A stretch of DNA of 64,000 bases from Burkholderia ubonensis subsp. mesacidophila (lineage in GTDB: Bacteria > Pseudomonadota > Gammaproteobacteria > Burkholderiales > Burkholderiaceae), in NCBI RefSeq assembly GCF_002097715.1, contig NZ_CP020737.1, positions 3,410,001-3,474,000 on the forward strand, given 5' to 3'. The position numbers and the translations under genes are program-made. The notes beneath the pieces were generated by a model. The model made no database searches. It was given only the letters and a program-made list of their open reading frames with translations, and was not told the origin of the DNA. This document shows, piece after piece, positions 12,241 to 21,536 of the stretch; the first letter of the stretch is position 1, and the number at the start of each line of letters is the position of its first letter.

Positions 12241-12268
12241 CGTGTTTTACATGCCGTGTTTTGCACGC
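12241..12268 (+). promoter_or_regulatory. 14-bp tandem repeat in the bioA leader
   Basis: CGTGTTTTACATGC is immediately followed by CGTGTTTTGCACGC, two copies that differ at two positions. It lies about 92 nt upstream of the bioA start, just downstream of a possible -10 box. The position suits a repressor or activator site for biotin control. It does not resemble the E. coli BirA operator or the BioR site. Function is inferred from position only. Confidence 0.4.
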
Positions 12269-12359
12269 CGCCCTGACGGCTTGCATGGCCGTCATCCGAT
12301 ACCGGCCGCGACGCATCCCCGACGATGCCGCGCGCCACCTGTTTCTCACCGGAGCCGTT

Positions 12360-13706
12360 TTGAGTACGCAAGCGACCGACGACTGGGTCGCGCGCAGCCT
12401 GCGCGCGGTCTGGCACCCCTGCACCCAGATGAAGCACCACGAGCGGATGCCGCTCATTCCCGTCGCGCGCGGCGCTGGCCTGTGGTTGTACGACCGCGAC
12501 GGCCGCCGCTATTTCGACGCGATCAGCTCGTGGTGGGTCAACCTGTTCGGCCATGCGAACCCGGACATCAACGCCGCGCTGAAGGACCAGCTCGACACGC
12601 TCGAGCACGCGATGCTCGCGGGCTGCACGCACGAGCCCGCGATCGAGCTCGCCGAGCGGCTGTCCGCGCTCACGCAGCACACGCTCGGCCATGCGTTCTT
12701 CGCGTCGGACGGCGCGTCCGCCGTCGAGATCGCGCTGAAGATGAGCTTCCACGCGTGGCGCAATCGCGGCCTCAAGGAAAAGCAGGAATTCGTCTGCGTC
12801 GCGAACAGCTATCACGGCGAGACGATCGGCGCGCTCGCCGTCACCGACGTTGCGCTGTTCAAGGACGCGTACGACCCGCTGATCCGCCACGCGCACGTCG
12901 TCGCGTCGCCCGACGCGCGGCTCGCGCAGCCGGGCGAGACGGCCGCCGACGTCGCGGGCCGCGCGCTCGCCGACGTGCGGCGCCTGTTCGTCGAGCGCAA
13001 CGGCAAGATCGCCGCGCTGATCGTCGAGCCGCTCGTGCAGTGCGCGGCGGGCATGGCGATGCACGATCCGTCGTACGTGCGCGGGCTGCGCGCGCTGTGC
13101 GACGAATTCGGCGTGCACCTGATCGCCGACGAGATCGCGGTCGGCTGCGGGCGCACCGGCACCTTCTTCGCGTGCGAGCAGGCCGGCGTGTGGCCCGATT
13201 TCCTGTGCCTGTCGAAGGGCATCAGCGGCGGCTACCTGCCGCTGTCGCTGGTGCTGTCGCGCGACGAGATCTTCGCGGCGTTCTACGACGACGACACGAC
13301 GCGCGGCTTCCTGCATTCGCACTCGTACACGGGCAACCCGCTCGCGTGCCGCGCGGCGCTCGCGACACTCGACCTGTTCGCGCGCGACGACGTGCTCGCG
13401 CGCAATGCACGCAACTCCGCCGCGCTGCGCGACGCACTCGCGCCGCTCGCCGCGCATCCCCGGGTGCGCCACCTGCGCGAGCGCGGCACGCTGTTCGCGT
13501 TCGACGTCGCGCTCGACGGCGACGCGGCGCGCGGCTTCTCGCGGCGCTTCTTCGAACGCGCGCTCGAACGCGAGCTGCTGCTGCGCCCGATCGGCACGAC
13601 CGTCTACCTGATGCCGCCGTACGTGATGACTCATGACGACATCGCGTGGCTCGCGCAGCGCACGCGCGACACACTCGACGCCACCCTCGCGGAGATCACC
13701 CGATGA
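12360..13706 (+). CDS. bioA: adenosylmethionine-8-amino-7-oxononanoate aminotransferase
   Basis: BioA makes 7,8-diaminopelargonic acid (DAPA) from KAPA using S-adenosylmethionine as amino donor and PLP as cofactor. The 448 residues show [12 protein letters not shown] and [14 protein letters not shown] at the N-terminus, the class III aminotransferase core [14 protein letters not shown], and the PLP lysine Lys286 in [13 protein letters not shown]. The start is taken as TTG at 12360 because GGAG lies five bases upstream and the homologous N-terminus begins there. The in-frame ATG at 12261 would add 33 residues with no family character. Its stop overlaps the bioF start (ATGA), so translation is probably coupled. 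Confidence 0.95.
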   Translation: MSTQATDDWVARSLRAVWHPCTQMKHHERMPLIPVARGAGLWLYDRDGRRYFDAISSWWVNLFGHANPDINAALKDQLDTLEHAMLAGCTHEPAIELAERLSALTQHTLGHAFFASDGASAVEIALKMSFHAWRNRGLKEKQEFVCVANSYHGETIGALAVTDVALFKDAYDPLIRHAHVVASPDARLAQPGETAADVAGRALADVRRLFVERNGKIAALIVEPLVQCAAGMAMHDPSYVRGLRALCDEFGVHLIADEIAVGCGRTGTFFACEQAGVWPDFLCLSKGISGGYLPLSLVLSRDEIFAAFYDDDTTRGFLHSHSYTGNPLACRAALATLDLFARDDVLARNARNSAALRDALAPLAAHPRVRHLRERGTLFAFDVALDGDAARGFSRRFFERALERELLLRPIGTTVYLMPPYVMTHDDIAWLAQRTRDTLDATLAEITR

Positions 13707-14920
13707 CCCTGCTCGACACCCTGCAGCGCGGCCTTGCCGAGCTCGACGCACAAGGCCTGCGCCGCCTGCGCCGCACCGCGGACACCGCGTGCGACGCGCA
13801 CATGAGCGTCGACGGCCGCACGATCGTCGGCTTCGCGAGCAACGACTACCTCGGCCTCGCCGCGCATCCGGCGCTCGTCGCCGCGTTCGGCGAAGGCGCG
13901 CAGCGCTACGGCTCCGGCAGCGGCGGCTCGCACCTGCTCGGCGGCCACTCGCGCGCGCACGCGCGGCTCGAGGACGAGCTCGCGGGCTTTTCCGGCGGCT
14001 TCTCCGACGCGCCGCGTGCGCTGTACTTCAGCACCGGCTACATGGCGAACCTCGCCGCGATCACCGCGCTGTCGGGCAAGGGCGCGACGATCTTCTCCGA
14101 CGCGCTGAACCATGCGTCGCTGATCGACGGGATGCGCCTGTCGCGCGCGACCGTGCAGGTCTACCCGCACGCGGACATGGCCGCGCTCGCCGCGCTGCTC
14201 GATGCATCCGACGCGCCGACCAAGCTGATCGTCAGCGACACCGTGTTCAGCATGGACGGCGACCTCGCGCCGCTGCCCGAGCTCGTCGCGCTGGCCGAGC
14301 GGCACGGTGCGTGGCTCGTCGTCGACGACGCGCACGGCTTCGGCGTGCTCGGCCCGCAAGGGCGTGGCGCGCTCGCGGCCGCCGCGCTGCGCTCGCCGAA
14401 CCTCGTCTACGTCGGCACGCTCGGCAAGGCGGCCGGCGTCGCGGGCGCGTTCGTCATCGCGCACGAAACGGTGATCGAATGGCTGATCCAGCGCGCGCGC
14501 AGCTACATCTTCACGACGGCCGCGCCGCCCGCGGTCGCGCATGCGGTGTCGGCGAGCCTGAAGGTGATCGCCGGCGACGAAGGCGACGCGCGGCGCGCGC
14601 ACCTCGCCGCGCTGATCGAGCGCACCCGTGCGCTGCTGCGCAGCACGCGCTGGCAGCCGGTCGATTCGCATACGGCCGTGCAGCCGCTCGTGATCGGCAG
14701 CAACGATGCGACCCTCGCCGCGATGCGCGCGCTCGACGCGCACGGCCTGTGGGTGCCCGCGATCCGGCCGCCGACCGTGCCGGCCGGCACGTCGCGGCTG
14801 CGCATCTCGCTGTCGGCCGCGCATTCGTTCGACGATCTCGCGCGGCTCGAAGCGGCGCTGATCGACGCGAGCGACCGGGCGGCGGTCTCCGGCGAAGCGG
14901 ACCGGCGGGAGGCCGCATGA
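13703..14920 (+). CDS. bioF: 8-amino-7-oxononanoate synthase
   Basis: BioF condenses pimeloyl-ACP (or pimeloyl-CoA) with L-alanine to give KAPA, with PLP as cofactor. The 405 residues are near the family's usual length. Motifs include [63 protein letters not shown] and the PLP-binding Lys242 in [16 protein letters not shown] at 13703 overlaps the bioA stop, and its own stop overlaps the bioD start by the same ATGA arrangement. The early pimeloyl genes bioC and bioH are not in this window. Confidence 0.97.
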   Translation: MTLLDTLQRGLAELDAQGLRRLRRTADTACDAHMSVDGRTIVGFASNDYLGLAAHPALVAAFGEGAQRYGSGSGGSHLLGGHSRAHARLEDELAGFSGGFSDAPRALYFSTGYMANLAAITALSGKGATIFSDALNHASLIDGMRLSRATVQVYPHADMAALAALLDASDAPTKLIVSDTVFSMDGDLAPLPELVALAERHGAWLVVDDAHGFGVLGPQGRGALAAAALRSPNLVYVGTLGKAAGVAGAFVIAHETVIEWLIQRARSYIFTTAAPPAVAHAVSASLKVIAGDEGDARRAHLAALIERTRALLRSTRWQPVDSHTAVQPLVIGSNDATLAAMRALDAHGLWVPAIRPPTVPAGTSRLRISLSAAHSFDDLARLEAALIDASDRAAVSGEADRREAA

Positions 14921-15636
14921 GCCCCCCGCTGTCGCTGTTCGTCACCGGCACCGATACCGAGATCGGCAAGACCTTCGTGTCCGCCGCGCTGCTGCACGGC
15001 TTCGCACGGCTCGGCCTGCGCGCGGCCGCGATGAAACCGGTCGCGGCCGGCGCGTACGAGCAGGACGGCGTGTGGCGCAACGAGGACGCCGACCAGCTCG
15101 ACGCGGCCGCGAACGTCGTGCTGCCGCCGGCGCTGCGCACGCCGTTCCTGCTGAAGGCGCCGGCAGCACCCCACCTCGCCGCCGCGCAGGAGGGCGTGAC
15201 GCTCGACCTCGACACGATCGTCGCGTGCCATCGCGACGTGCTGACGCGCGCGGACGTCGTCGTCGTCGAGGGCGCCGGCGGCTTTCGCGTGCCGCTCACC
15301 GACACGCGCGACATGGCCGACCTCGCGGTCGCGCTCGGCGTGCCGGTCGTGCTCGTCGTCGGCGTGCGGCTCGGCTGCATCAGCCACGCGCTCCTCACCG
15401 CCGACGCGATTCGCCAACGCGGGCTCACGCTCGCCGGCTGGGTCGCGAACCACGTCGATCCGGCGATGTCGCTCCAGGACGAGAACGTCGCGACGCTGCG
15501 CGACTGGCTCGCCCGCGAGCACGGCGCGCCGCTGATCGGCCGCATTCCGCATCTGGCGCCGGCCGCCCCGGAATCCGCCGCGGCGATGCTCGACGTCGCC
15601 GCGCTCGTCGACGCGCTGCGCGCCGCGCAGCGTTGA
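14917..15636 (+). CDS. bioD: dethiobiotin synthetase
   Basis: BioD closes the ureido ring of dethiobiotin from DAPA, CO2 and ATP. The 239-residue protein carries the P-loop [11 protein letters not shown] at residues 10-20, the substrate-binding lysine in [22 protein letters not shown] and a late nucleotide-site segment WVANHVDPA. All are typical of BioD. It overlaps bioF by four bases and is followed by bioB after 34 bp. Confidence 0.97.
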   Translation: MSPPLSLFVTGTDTEIGKTFVSAALLHGFARLGLRAAAMKPVAAGAYEQDGVWRNEDADQLDAAANVVLPPALRTPFLLKAPAAPHLAAAQEGVTLDLDTIVACHRDVLTRADVVVVEGAGGFRVPLTDTRDMADLAVALGVPVVLVVGVRLGCISHALLTADAIRQRGLTLAGWVANHVDPAMSLQDENVATLRDWLAREHGAPLIGRIPHLAPAAPESAAAMLDVAALVDALRAAQR

Positions 15637-15670
15637 ATCACCCTATTTCCCCGCACCCAGGAACAACGAT

Positions 15671-16690
15671 ATGACCCAAGCCCAGACTGCCGCAGTGCAA
15701 ACCGACGCAATCCCCGTGGCCGCTCCGGCCGCGCAGCGCTGGCGCGTCGCCGACGTCGTCGCCCTGTTCGACCTGCCGTTCAACGACCTGATGTTCCGCG
15801 CGCAGCAGGTGCACCGCGAGCACTTCGACGCGAACGCGGTGCAGCTGTCGACGCTGCTGTCGATCAAGACGGGCGGCTGCGAGGAGGATTGCGGCTATTG
15901 CTCGCAGTCGTCGCATCACGATACGGGCCTGAAGGCCGAGAAGCTGATGGACGTCGACGCGGTGCTCGACGCCGCGCGCGCCGCGAAGGCGAACGGCGCG
16001 AGCCGCTTCTGCATGGGCGCCGCGTGGCGCAACCCGAAGGAGCGCCACATGCCGGCGCTGACCGAGATGGTGCGCGGCGTGAAGGAGATGGGGCTCGAGA
16101 CCTGCATGACGCTCGGCATGCTCGAGGACGAGCAGGCGAAGGAACTCGCCGACGCGGGCCTCGACTACTACAACCACAACCTCGACACGTCGCCGGAGTT
16201 CTACGGCCAGATCATCTCGACGCGCACCTACCAGGACCGCCTCGACACGCTCGACCGCGTGCGCGACGCGGGCATCAACGTGTGCTGCGGCGGGATCATC
16301 GGGATGGGCGAGTCGCGCCGCGAGCGCGCGGGCCTGATCACGCAGCTCGCGAACCTGAGTCCGTATCCGGATTCGGTGCCGATCAACAACCTCGTTGCGA
16401 TCGAAGGCACGCCGCTCGAAGGCACCGCTGCGCTCGACCCGTTCGAGTTCGTCCGCACGATCGCGGTTGCGCGGATCACGATGCCGAAGGCCGTGGTGCG
16501 GCTGTCGGCCGGCCGCGAGCAGCTCGACGACGGGCTGCAGGCGATGTGCTTCCTCGCGGGCGCGAACTCGATGTTCTACGGCGACCAGCTGCTGACGACC
16601 AGCAACCCGCAGACCCAGCGCGACCGCGCGCTGTTCGACCGGCTCGGCATCCGCGCGAGCCAGGCGGACGCGCTCGGCACGGACGCGTAA
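15671..16690 (+). CDS. bioB: biotin synthase
   Basis: BioB is the radical-SAM enzyme that inserts sulfur into dethiobiotin to make biotin. It has 339 residues. The radical-SAM [4Fe-4S] cluster ligands are Cys70, Cys74 and Cys77 in [12 protein letters not shown]. Further cysteines that can hold the sacrificial [2Fe-2S] cluster are seen in [20 protein letters not shown] and [24 protein letters not shown] and [13 protein letters not shown] are family signatures. It is the last gene of the bioA-F-D-B unit and is followed by a strong intrinsic terminator. Confidence 0.98.
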   Translation: MTQAQTAAVQTDAIPVAAPAAQRWRVADVVALFDLPFNDLMFRAQQVHREHFDANAVQLSTLLSIKTGGCEEDCGYCSQSSHHDTGLKAEKLMDVDAVLDAARAAKANGASRFCMGAAWRNPKERHMPALTEMVRGVKEMGLETCMTLGMLEDEQAKELADAGLDYYNHNLDTSPEFYGQIISTRTYQDRLDTLDRVRDAGINVCCGGIIGMGESRRERAGLITQLANLSPYPDSVPINNLVAIEGTPLEGTAALDPFEFVRTIAVARITMPKAVVRLSAGREQLDDGLQAMCFLAGANSMFYGDQLLTTSNPQTQRDRALFDRLGIRASQADALGTDA

Positions 16691-16715
16691 GCGCGCGACC
16701 ACCGCGCAATGCAGA

Positions 16716-16741
16716 AGCCGGGGCATGCCCCGGCTTTTTTT
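16716..16741. terminator. intrinsic terminator after bioB
   Basis: AGCCGGGG-CA-TGCCCCGGCT forms a near-perfect stem followed by seven T residues on the plus strand. It ends the biotin transcript. The convergent cutC gene ends 117 bp further on. Confidence 0.9.
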
Positions 16742-16857
16742 CGTTCAGCCGACGATCCGCGCGGCATTGCCCTGCGGCTCGCGGATCACGGTCTTCCCGC
16801 TCCGCCAGCGCCTGCCCTCGATCGCGGATTCGCCGGCACGCGCGGCTGCAGCGTGCG

Positions 16858-17580
16858 TCACGCTCGCCCGGCCCCGTCGAGCACCGAGCGCACCTTCGCG
16901 ACAAGCCTCTCGTCGACGGGCGCGAGCACCTCGCCGCGCGGGCGCACGCCCGAGCCGAAATGCACCGCGCGCACGCCGGTCGTCCTGACGAAGTCGCCGA
17001 CCGCGTCGGCGGTCAGCCCCGAGCCGGCCAGCACCGTGCACGGCGTACCCTCGGCGCGCCGCACCATCCGCGCGATCGTCGCGGCCGCGTCGAGCACCGA
17101 CGGATGGCCGCCCGAGGTAAGCACCGACGTGACGGCCGGCACGCGCAGCAGCGCGTCGAATGCGGCGTTGAGGTCGCGCGCGACGTCGAACGCGCGATGG
17201 AACGTGAGCGCGCGGCCTTCGGCGGCGCCGGCGATGCGCGCGAGTGCGCCGAGGTCGATGTCGCCGCGCGCGTCGAGCGCGCCGAACACGACGCCGTTGG
17301 CGCCGGCCGCGACCGCCGCGCGCACGTCGCGCTCGATCACCCGGAGATCGTCGGCGTCGTAGACGAACGAGCGGCTGTGCGGCCGCACGATCACGTTGAC
17401 GGGAATCGGCACCGCGGCGACGACGGCCTCGATCAGGCCGACGCTCGGCGTCAGCCCGCCCTCGCCGATCGCGGTGACGAGTTCGAGACGGTCGGCGCCC
17501 GCGCGGGCGGCGGCTTTGGCGTCGCCGACGGTCGCGGCGATGACTTCGAGCAGGACGGACGGGGAAGCGCTTCGGTTCAT
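16858..17580 (-). CDS. cutC: CutC family protein
   Basis: The protein is a 240-residue TIM-barrel member of the CutC family, historically linked to copper homeostasis, though the true activity is unsettled. VLLEVIAATVGDAKAAARAGADRLEL at the N-terminus, NVIVRPHSRSFVY, GANGVVFGALD, ALTFHRAFDV, VLTSGGHPSVLD and VLAGSGLTADAV are the conserved strands. AVHFGSGVR near the C-terminus corresponds to the final barrel strand. It stands alone on the minus strand, convergent to bioB. No copper-resistance genes are nearby. Confidence 0.93.
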   Translation of the reverse strand: MNRSASPSVLLEVIAATVGDAKAAARAGADRLELVTAIGEGGLTPSVGLIEAVVAAVPIPVNVIVRPHSRSFVYDADDLRVIERDVRAAVAAGANGVVFGALDARGDIDLGALARIAGAAEGRALTFHRAFDVARDLNAAFDALLRVPAVTSVLTSGGHPSVLDAAATIARMVRRAEGTPCTVLAGSGLTADAVGDFVRTTGVRAVHFGSGVRPRGEVLAPVDERLVAKVRSVLDGAGRA

Positions 17581-17841
17581 TGGCGGCTCGCGTATCGGTA
17601 TGACGATTCGCGCATCCTAGCCGAGCGGCGCGGGCAGCGCCAGACAGCGGGTCGCATCGACGTATCGGTGCAATCGTGTACGCCGTGGAGAACAGGGAAC
17701 AAAGCGTCAGTGAAATCCTGTCGGGTCGCAGCTGGAGTCGCCGCCGGGGCCCCCTGCGGCGATTTCCCGGCATTGACCGGGGTGCAATCCGCAGCGCCGG
17801 CCGAGCGGCCTTGCTGCGGAGCCAACATGCGCTGATTTAAA

Positions 17842-17979
17842 TCAGGGGAAGATACCGGGGTCGTTGACGTTAACGCATTCGCCGCTCGGGAAGCAAACGA
17901 TCGTGCCCGCGTAGGCTGCGGAGCCTGCAAAGAGCAATGCGGACGCAGCGGTGAACAAAACCAGCAGTTTCTTGATCAT
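17842..17979 (-). CDS. 45-residue secreted peptide, unknown
   Basis: I do not recognise a family. The peptide has a textbook signal sequence (MIKKLLVLFTAASALLFAG, ending SAAYA) and a mature part of only 21 residues, GTIVCFPSGECVNVNDPGIF plus a final Pro. The two cysteines, six residues apart, could form one disulfide. GAGGAAA lies seven bases before ATG, a strong ribosome-binding site, which is the main reason to believe the gene. A 14-bp perfect palindrome (CTGATTTAAATCAG, 17832-17845) overlaps the stop codon. It is divergent from nothing obvious and sits between cutC and the EAL gene, all on the minus strand. Similar short Cys-containing exported peptides are common but unstudied in Burkholderia. 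Confidence 0.7.
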   Translation of the reverse strand: MIKKLLVLFTAASALLFAGSAAYAGTIVCFPSGECVNVNDPGIFP

Positions 17980-18040
17980 GGATGGGTTTCCTCATGAAAT
18001 AGCAAAATGGGCGATCGCGCGGAATCGGGACCGGGATCGT

Positions 18041-18057
18041 CCTGATCGCCGATCAGG
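18041..18057. repeat. 17-bp palindrome downstream of the EAL gene
   Basis: CCTGATCG and CGATCAGG are perfect inverted arms around a single C. It lies between the small secreted-peptide gene (62 bp upstream of its start) and the end of the EAL gene. It could be an operator for the peptide gene or a termination/stability hairpin for the EAL transcript; there is no T run. Confidence 0.45.
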
Positions 18058-18158
18058 AAACGTAATCGTAGGTGCGCGGCTTCGTCTGACGAATGATTCT
18101 CAACAAATCATCAATCCGTACGCCCGAGCCGCCGGCCACGTCACGACATGCACGCGGG

Positions 18159-19445
18159 CTAATCCTCCAGCACCTCCTCGTCGCCCCAGTCGATATCCCC
18201 GCACAGCACGCGCAGCGTGTCGCCCACGCGGACCGCGACCGACAGCGTCACGCATGGCTGCGCCTCGTTGATCGACAGGTACGGCCGCGTCACCTGCACG
18301 CGGCCCGGCTCGGCGATCGCGGTACGGAAATACGGCCGCCGCAGCCAGTTCGCACCCTGCGCGTCCGCGAGCGGCAGAAAGCGCGTCTCGCGGGCCGCGC
18401 GATCGGCGCGCAGCACGACGTTGCGGCCCGCCTGCCGGCCCTGCGCGTCGAGCAGGAAGCAGCGCGCCGCGCCATCGAGCGCGAGGAAATTCCAGCACAC
18501 CTCGTCGAGCGGCTCGCCGGCCGCCAGACGCTCGGCCGCGCGCTCGAACGCGCGCAGGTACGGCGCGAGCCGCTGCGCGTCGCGCCGCTCGTGCGCCTCG
18601 GTCTGCCGGCGAAAGCGCTCGGTCAGCTCGCCGATGCACGCGTTCGCGGCCGCGCTGTCGGACAGCCCCGGCGCCGGCCGGCCGAAGAAGTAGCCCTGCA
18701 CGAAATCGGCCTCGCACGACAGCGCGATCTGCGCTTCGTGCTCGGTCTCGATCCCTTCGACCAGCACCAGCTTGCCGGCCTCGTGCAGCAGCGTGACGAG
18801 ACCGTGCAGGATCGCGGTGAGCCCGGTGCGGTGCGCCGCGTGCGACAGCATGATGCGGTCGAGCTTCACGATGTCCGGATTCAGCTGCCAGATCCGCTCG
18901 AGGTTCGAATGGCCCGCGCCGAAATCGTCGAGCGCGAGCAGGAAGCCCTGCGCGCGGAATTCCCGCATCGCGTCGGCAAGCCGCTCGTGGTCGTCCGCGC
19001 GCTGCTCGAGCACTTCGAGCACGATGCGGCGCGGCGGCATGTCGAGGCGCTTCAGGTTCGCGAGCAGCGCCGCGGCCTGGAACGGATCGGTCAGCACGCC
19101 CGGATGCACGTTCAGGAACAGCCATTCGCGCTCCGCGCCGAGCAGCGCGAAGTTCTCGAGATGCAGCGCCTGCGCGAGCCGGTCGAGCTGCAGCAGCTCG
19201 CCGTGACGCGCCGCGTCGCCGAACACGTCGAGCGGCGACACCGGCCGGTCGAGCGTGTCGTGCGCGCGCAGCAGCGCTTCGTAGCCCACCGCACGCTGGT
19301 GCGACAGGCTGAAAATCGGCTGGAACACGCTCGTGAGCGTCAGGTCGTGATGCTGCGTCGCAAGACGCTCGAGGCCGGACGTCACCTCCCGCTCGAAGCG
19401 GTACGGCGACGCGGCGGCCGGACGCTCCTGTTGCACGATCGTCAT
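18159..19445 (-). CDS. EAL-domain c-di-GMP phosphodiesterase
   Basis: The protein has 428 residues. The EAL domain spans about residues 20-270 and keeps the active-site motifs: VGYEALLRAHD, FLNVHPGVL, VLEVLEQ, ALDDFGAGHSN, VKLDRIML, LVEGIETEHE and VQGYFFGRP. It should therefore hydrolyse c-di-GMP. The C-terminal 130 residues (CWNFLALDGAARCFLLDAQG...RPYFRTAIAEPGRVQVTRPYLS) resemble a Cache/PDC-like or PAS-like sensory domain, seen in a group of EAL proteins with no membrane anchor. GGAGGAAGGGGG upstream of 19445 fixes the start and excludes a 64-residue upstream extension made of His-Asp-Asn-Pro repeats. No signal peptide or membrane segment, so cytoplasmic. Confidence 0.92.
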   Translation of the reverse strand: MTIVQQERPAAASPYRFEREVTSGLERLATQHHDLTLTSVFQPIFSLSHQRAVGYEALLRAHDTLDRPVSPLDVFGDAARHGELLQLDRLAQALHLENFALLGAEREWLFLNVHPGVLTDPFQAAALLANLKRLDMPPRRIVLEVLEQRADDHERLADAMREFRAQGFLLALDDFGAGHSNLERIWQLNPDIVKLDRIMLSHAAHRTGLTAILHGLVTLLHEAGKLVLVEGIETEHEAQIALSCEADFVQGYFFGRPAPGLSDSAAANACIGELTERFRRQTEAHERRDAQRLAPYLRAFERAAERLAAGEPLDEVCWNFLALDGAARCFLLDAQGRQAGRNVVLRADRAARETRFLPLADAQGANWLRRPYFRTAIAEPGRVQVTRPYLSINEAQPCVTLSVAVRVGDTLRVLCGDIDWGDEEVLED

Positions 19446-19777
19446 ACCCCCTTCCTCCTGATGCTGGCGAACGCGGCGGCGGACGAACTGGACGGCGCGT
19501 GATGTGTGATGCGGGTTGTCATGCGGATTGTCATGCGGGTTGTCATGATTCGGCCCTCGGATCTTCGGTTGTTGTCGTCGCTTGTCGGCAAGCATCAAGC
19601 AAGCTTCGTGCGCACGCCGTGCACGCCCGCCGCGCACGCCTGCGCGAGCGGCGCACCGCTGTGGCGCACGCCACGCGCACCATTTCAGTGCGCACGCACC
19701 GGCGCACTCGAACGCAGCCGTCCGGTCGGCACGCTACACTCCGTACGACCGTTTCATACCCCGCTTTCGACGTATCG
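19446..19777. other. divergent intergenic region, EAL gene / antiporter gene
   Basis: These 332 bp separate two divergent genes and show no credible ORF. They contain a three-copy 12-bp tandem repeat described separately. The remainder is GC-rich without recognisable promoter boxes. Confidence 0.5.
19509..19544. repeat. three 12-bp tandem repeats
   Basis: ATGCGGGTTGTC occurs three times head to tail, the middle copy with one change (ATGCGGATTGTC). It lies 64-99 bp upstream of the EAL gene start in its untranslated leader. It could be a direct-repeat regulator site or a slippage-prone minisatellite. Confidence 0.7.
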
Positions 19778-21445
19778 ATGGAAATTGTCTTCACCGTCCT
19801 GGTCCTGCTGCTCACCGTCGCGCTGTCCGGCGCGCTCACGCGCGTGCTGCCGTTGCGGCTGCCGCTGCCCCTGATGCAGATCGCGTTCGGCGCGATCCTC
19901 GCGTGGCCGAAATTCAACCTGCACGTCACGTTCGACCCCGAAATCTTCATGCTGCTGTTCATTCCGCCGCTGCTGTTCGCGGACGGCTGGCGGATTCCGA
20001 AGCGCGAGCTTTACCTGCAGCGCCGCGCGATCCTGATGCTCGCGTTCGGGCTCGTGTTCATGACGGTACTCGCAGTGGGCTACTTCGCGCATTGGCTGAT
20101 TCCCGAGTTGCCGCTGCCGATCGCGTTCGCGCTCGCCGCGGTGCTGTCGCCGACCGACGCGGTCGCGCTGTCGGGCATCGCGGGCAAGGGCCGGATCCCG
20201 CCGCAGCTGATGCACATCCTCGAGGGCGAGGCGCTGATGAACGACGCGTCCGGCCTCGTCGCGCTGAAGTTCGCGGTCGCCGCCGCGCTGACCGGCATGT
20301 TCTCGCTGCGCGACGCGTCGCTCACGTTCGTGATCGTCGCGGCGGGCGGGCTCGTGACGGGCGCGGCCGTGTCGTGGCTGTTCAGCGCGCTGTCGACGCG
20401 TTTCCTGAACGCCGAGCAGGAAGGCGACCCGGCGCCCGGGATCGTGATGACGCTGCTCGTGCCGTTCGCGGCCTACCTGATCGCCGAGCATCTCGACCTG
20501 TCGGGCGTGCTGGCGGCCGTCGCGGCCGGGATGATGATGAACTACACGAGCTTCTCCCGCAAAAGCACCGTCGCGTCGCGCGTGCGCGCGGAAAGCACGT
20601 GGGCGATGATCGAGTTCGTGTTCAACGGCATGGTGTTCATCATGCTCGGCCTGCAGCTGCCGCACATCATCGGCCGCGCGCTCGTCGACGCGCATCACAC
20701 GAGCGACGCGCTCGTCGGCCGGATGATCTTCAACGTGCTCGCGATGATGCTCGCGCTCTACGCGATCCGCTTCATGTGGGTCTGGCTGCTGCGCTGGATC
20801 GCGAGCCGCCGCGCGGCGCGCCAGGGCCTTGCCGGCACGATGGCCGGGCTGCGCACGATCGCGGTGATGACGGTCGGCGGCGTGCGCGGCGCGGTGACGC
20901 TCGCCGGCGTGCTGTCGATTCCGGTCGCGCTCGCCGACGGCACGCCGCTGCCCGGCCGCGACACCGCGATCTTCGTCGCGTCGGCCGTGATCCTCGGTTC
21001 GCTGATCTTTGCCGTGATCGGGCTGCCGCTCTTGCTGCGCGGCGTGCGCTCGACGCGCAATCCGCTCGCCGACGAGGAGCGCCACGCGCGCGCCGCCGCC
21101 GCGCAGGCCGCGATCCGCGCGATCGATTCGTCGCACGGCGCGATCTCGACCGATCTCGACGAATCGGGCGCCGCGCGCTGCGCGGACATCTCCGCGCGCG
21201 TGATGGACCAGTACCGCCGCCGGCTCGCCGCGCTCGCCGAGGACGGCCCCACGCCGCGCGCGCAGGCGCAGCAGTCCGAGACGATGGAGCTGCAGATGCG
21301 GATCGCGGCCGTGCGCGCGGAACGCTCCGTGCTGTACCGGCTGCGCGGCGAAAGCAGGATTTCCGACGAGACGCTGACCAAGCTGATCCGCGAGATCGAT
21401 TTGTCGGAGACGGCGCTGTCGACGCGCAAGAAGGGCATCGTCTGA
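19778..21445 (+). CDS. Na+/H+ antiporter (CPA1 / NhaP type)
   Basis: This inner-membrane monovalent cation:proton antiporter has 555 residues. About twelve hydrophobic segments occupy residues 1-400. The family ion-binding motifs are visible as SPTDAVALSGI (about residue 124) and GEALMNDASGLVAL with the Asn-Asp pair near residue 153. FIPPLLFADGWR and VGGVRGAVTLAGVLSIP are also typical. The C-terminal 130 residues are hydrophilic and helical, a likely cytoplasmic regulatory tail. ATG at 19778 is chosen because it opens directly into the first membrane helix. It ends at a bidirectional terminator shared with the convergent oxidoreductase gene. Confidence 0.94.
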   Translation: MEIVFTVLVLLLTVALSGALTRVLPLRLPLPLMQIAFGAILAWPKFNLHVTFDPEIFMLLFIPPLLFADGWRIPKRELYLQRRAILMLAFGLVFMTVLAVGYFAHWLIPELPLPIAFALAAVLSPTDAVALSGIAGKGRIPPQLMHILEGEALMNDASGLVALKFAVAAALTGMFSLRDASLTFVIVAAGGLVTGAAVSWLFSALSTRFLNAEQEGDPAPGIVMTLLVPFAAYLIAEHLDLSGVLAAVAAGMMMNYTSFSRKSTVASRVRAESTWAMIEFVFNGMVFIMLGLQLPHIIGRALVDAHHTSDALVGRMIFNVLAMMLALYAIRFMWVWLLRWIASRRAARQGLAGTMAGLRTIAVMTVGGVRGAVTLAGVLSIPVALADGTPLPGRDTAIFVASAVILGSLIFAVIGLPLLLRGVRSTRNPLADEERHARAAAAQAAIRAIDSSHGAISTDLDESGAARCADISARVMDQYRRRLAALAEDGPTPRAQAQQSETMELQMRIAAVRAERSVLYRLRGESRISDETLTKLIREIDLSETALSTRKKGIV

Positions 21446-21484
21446 CGGCGCGGGCACGTCGCCGTCGAAACGCCTCCCCATAAA

Positions 21485-21516
21485 AAAACGGCGACGCCCC
21501 AAAGCGTCGCCGTTTT
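21485..21516. terminator. bidirectional intrinsic terminator
   Basis: AAAACGGCGACGC and GCGTCGCCGTTTT form a perfect 13-bp stem around a 6-nt loop, with A residues before and T residues after. It lies between the convergent antiporter and indolepyruvate oxidoreductase genes and can stop transcription from both sides. Confidence 0.92.
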
Positions 21517-21536
21517 CCAATCCGCCTGCCTTCGCG

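Noticed and set aside
12233..12359. BirA operator upstream of bioA
   Set aside because: The spaced TTGTAAACC/GGTTTACAA palindrome is absent; only a TTTGTAACC-like half is seen at 12189-12197, which is not enough.
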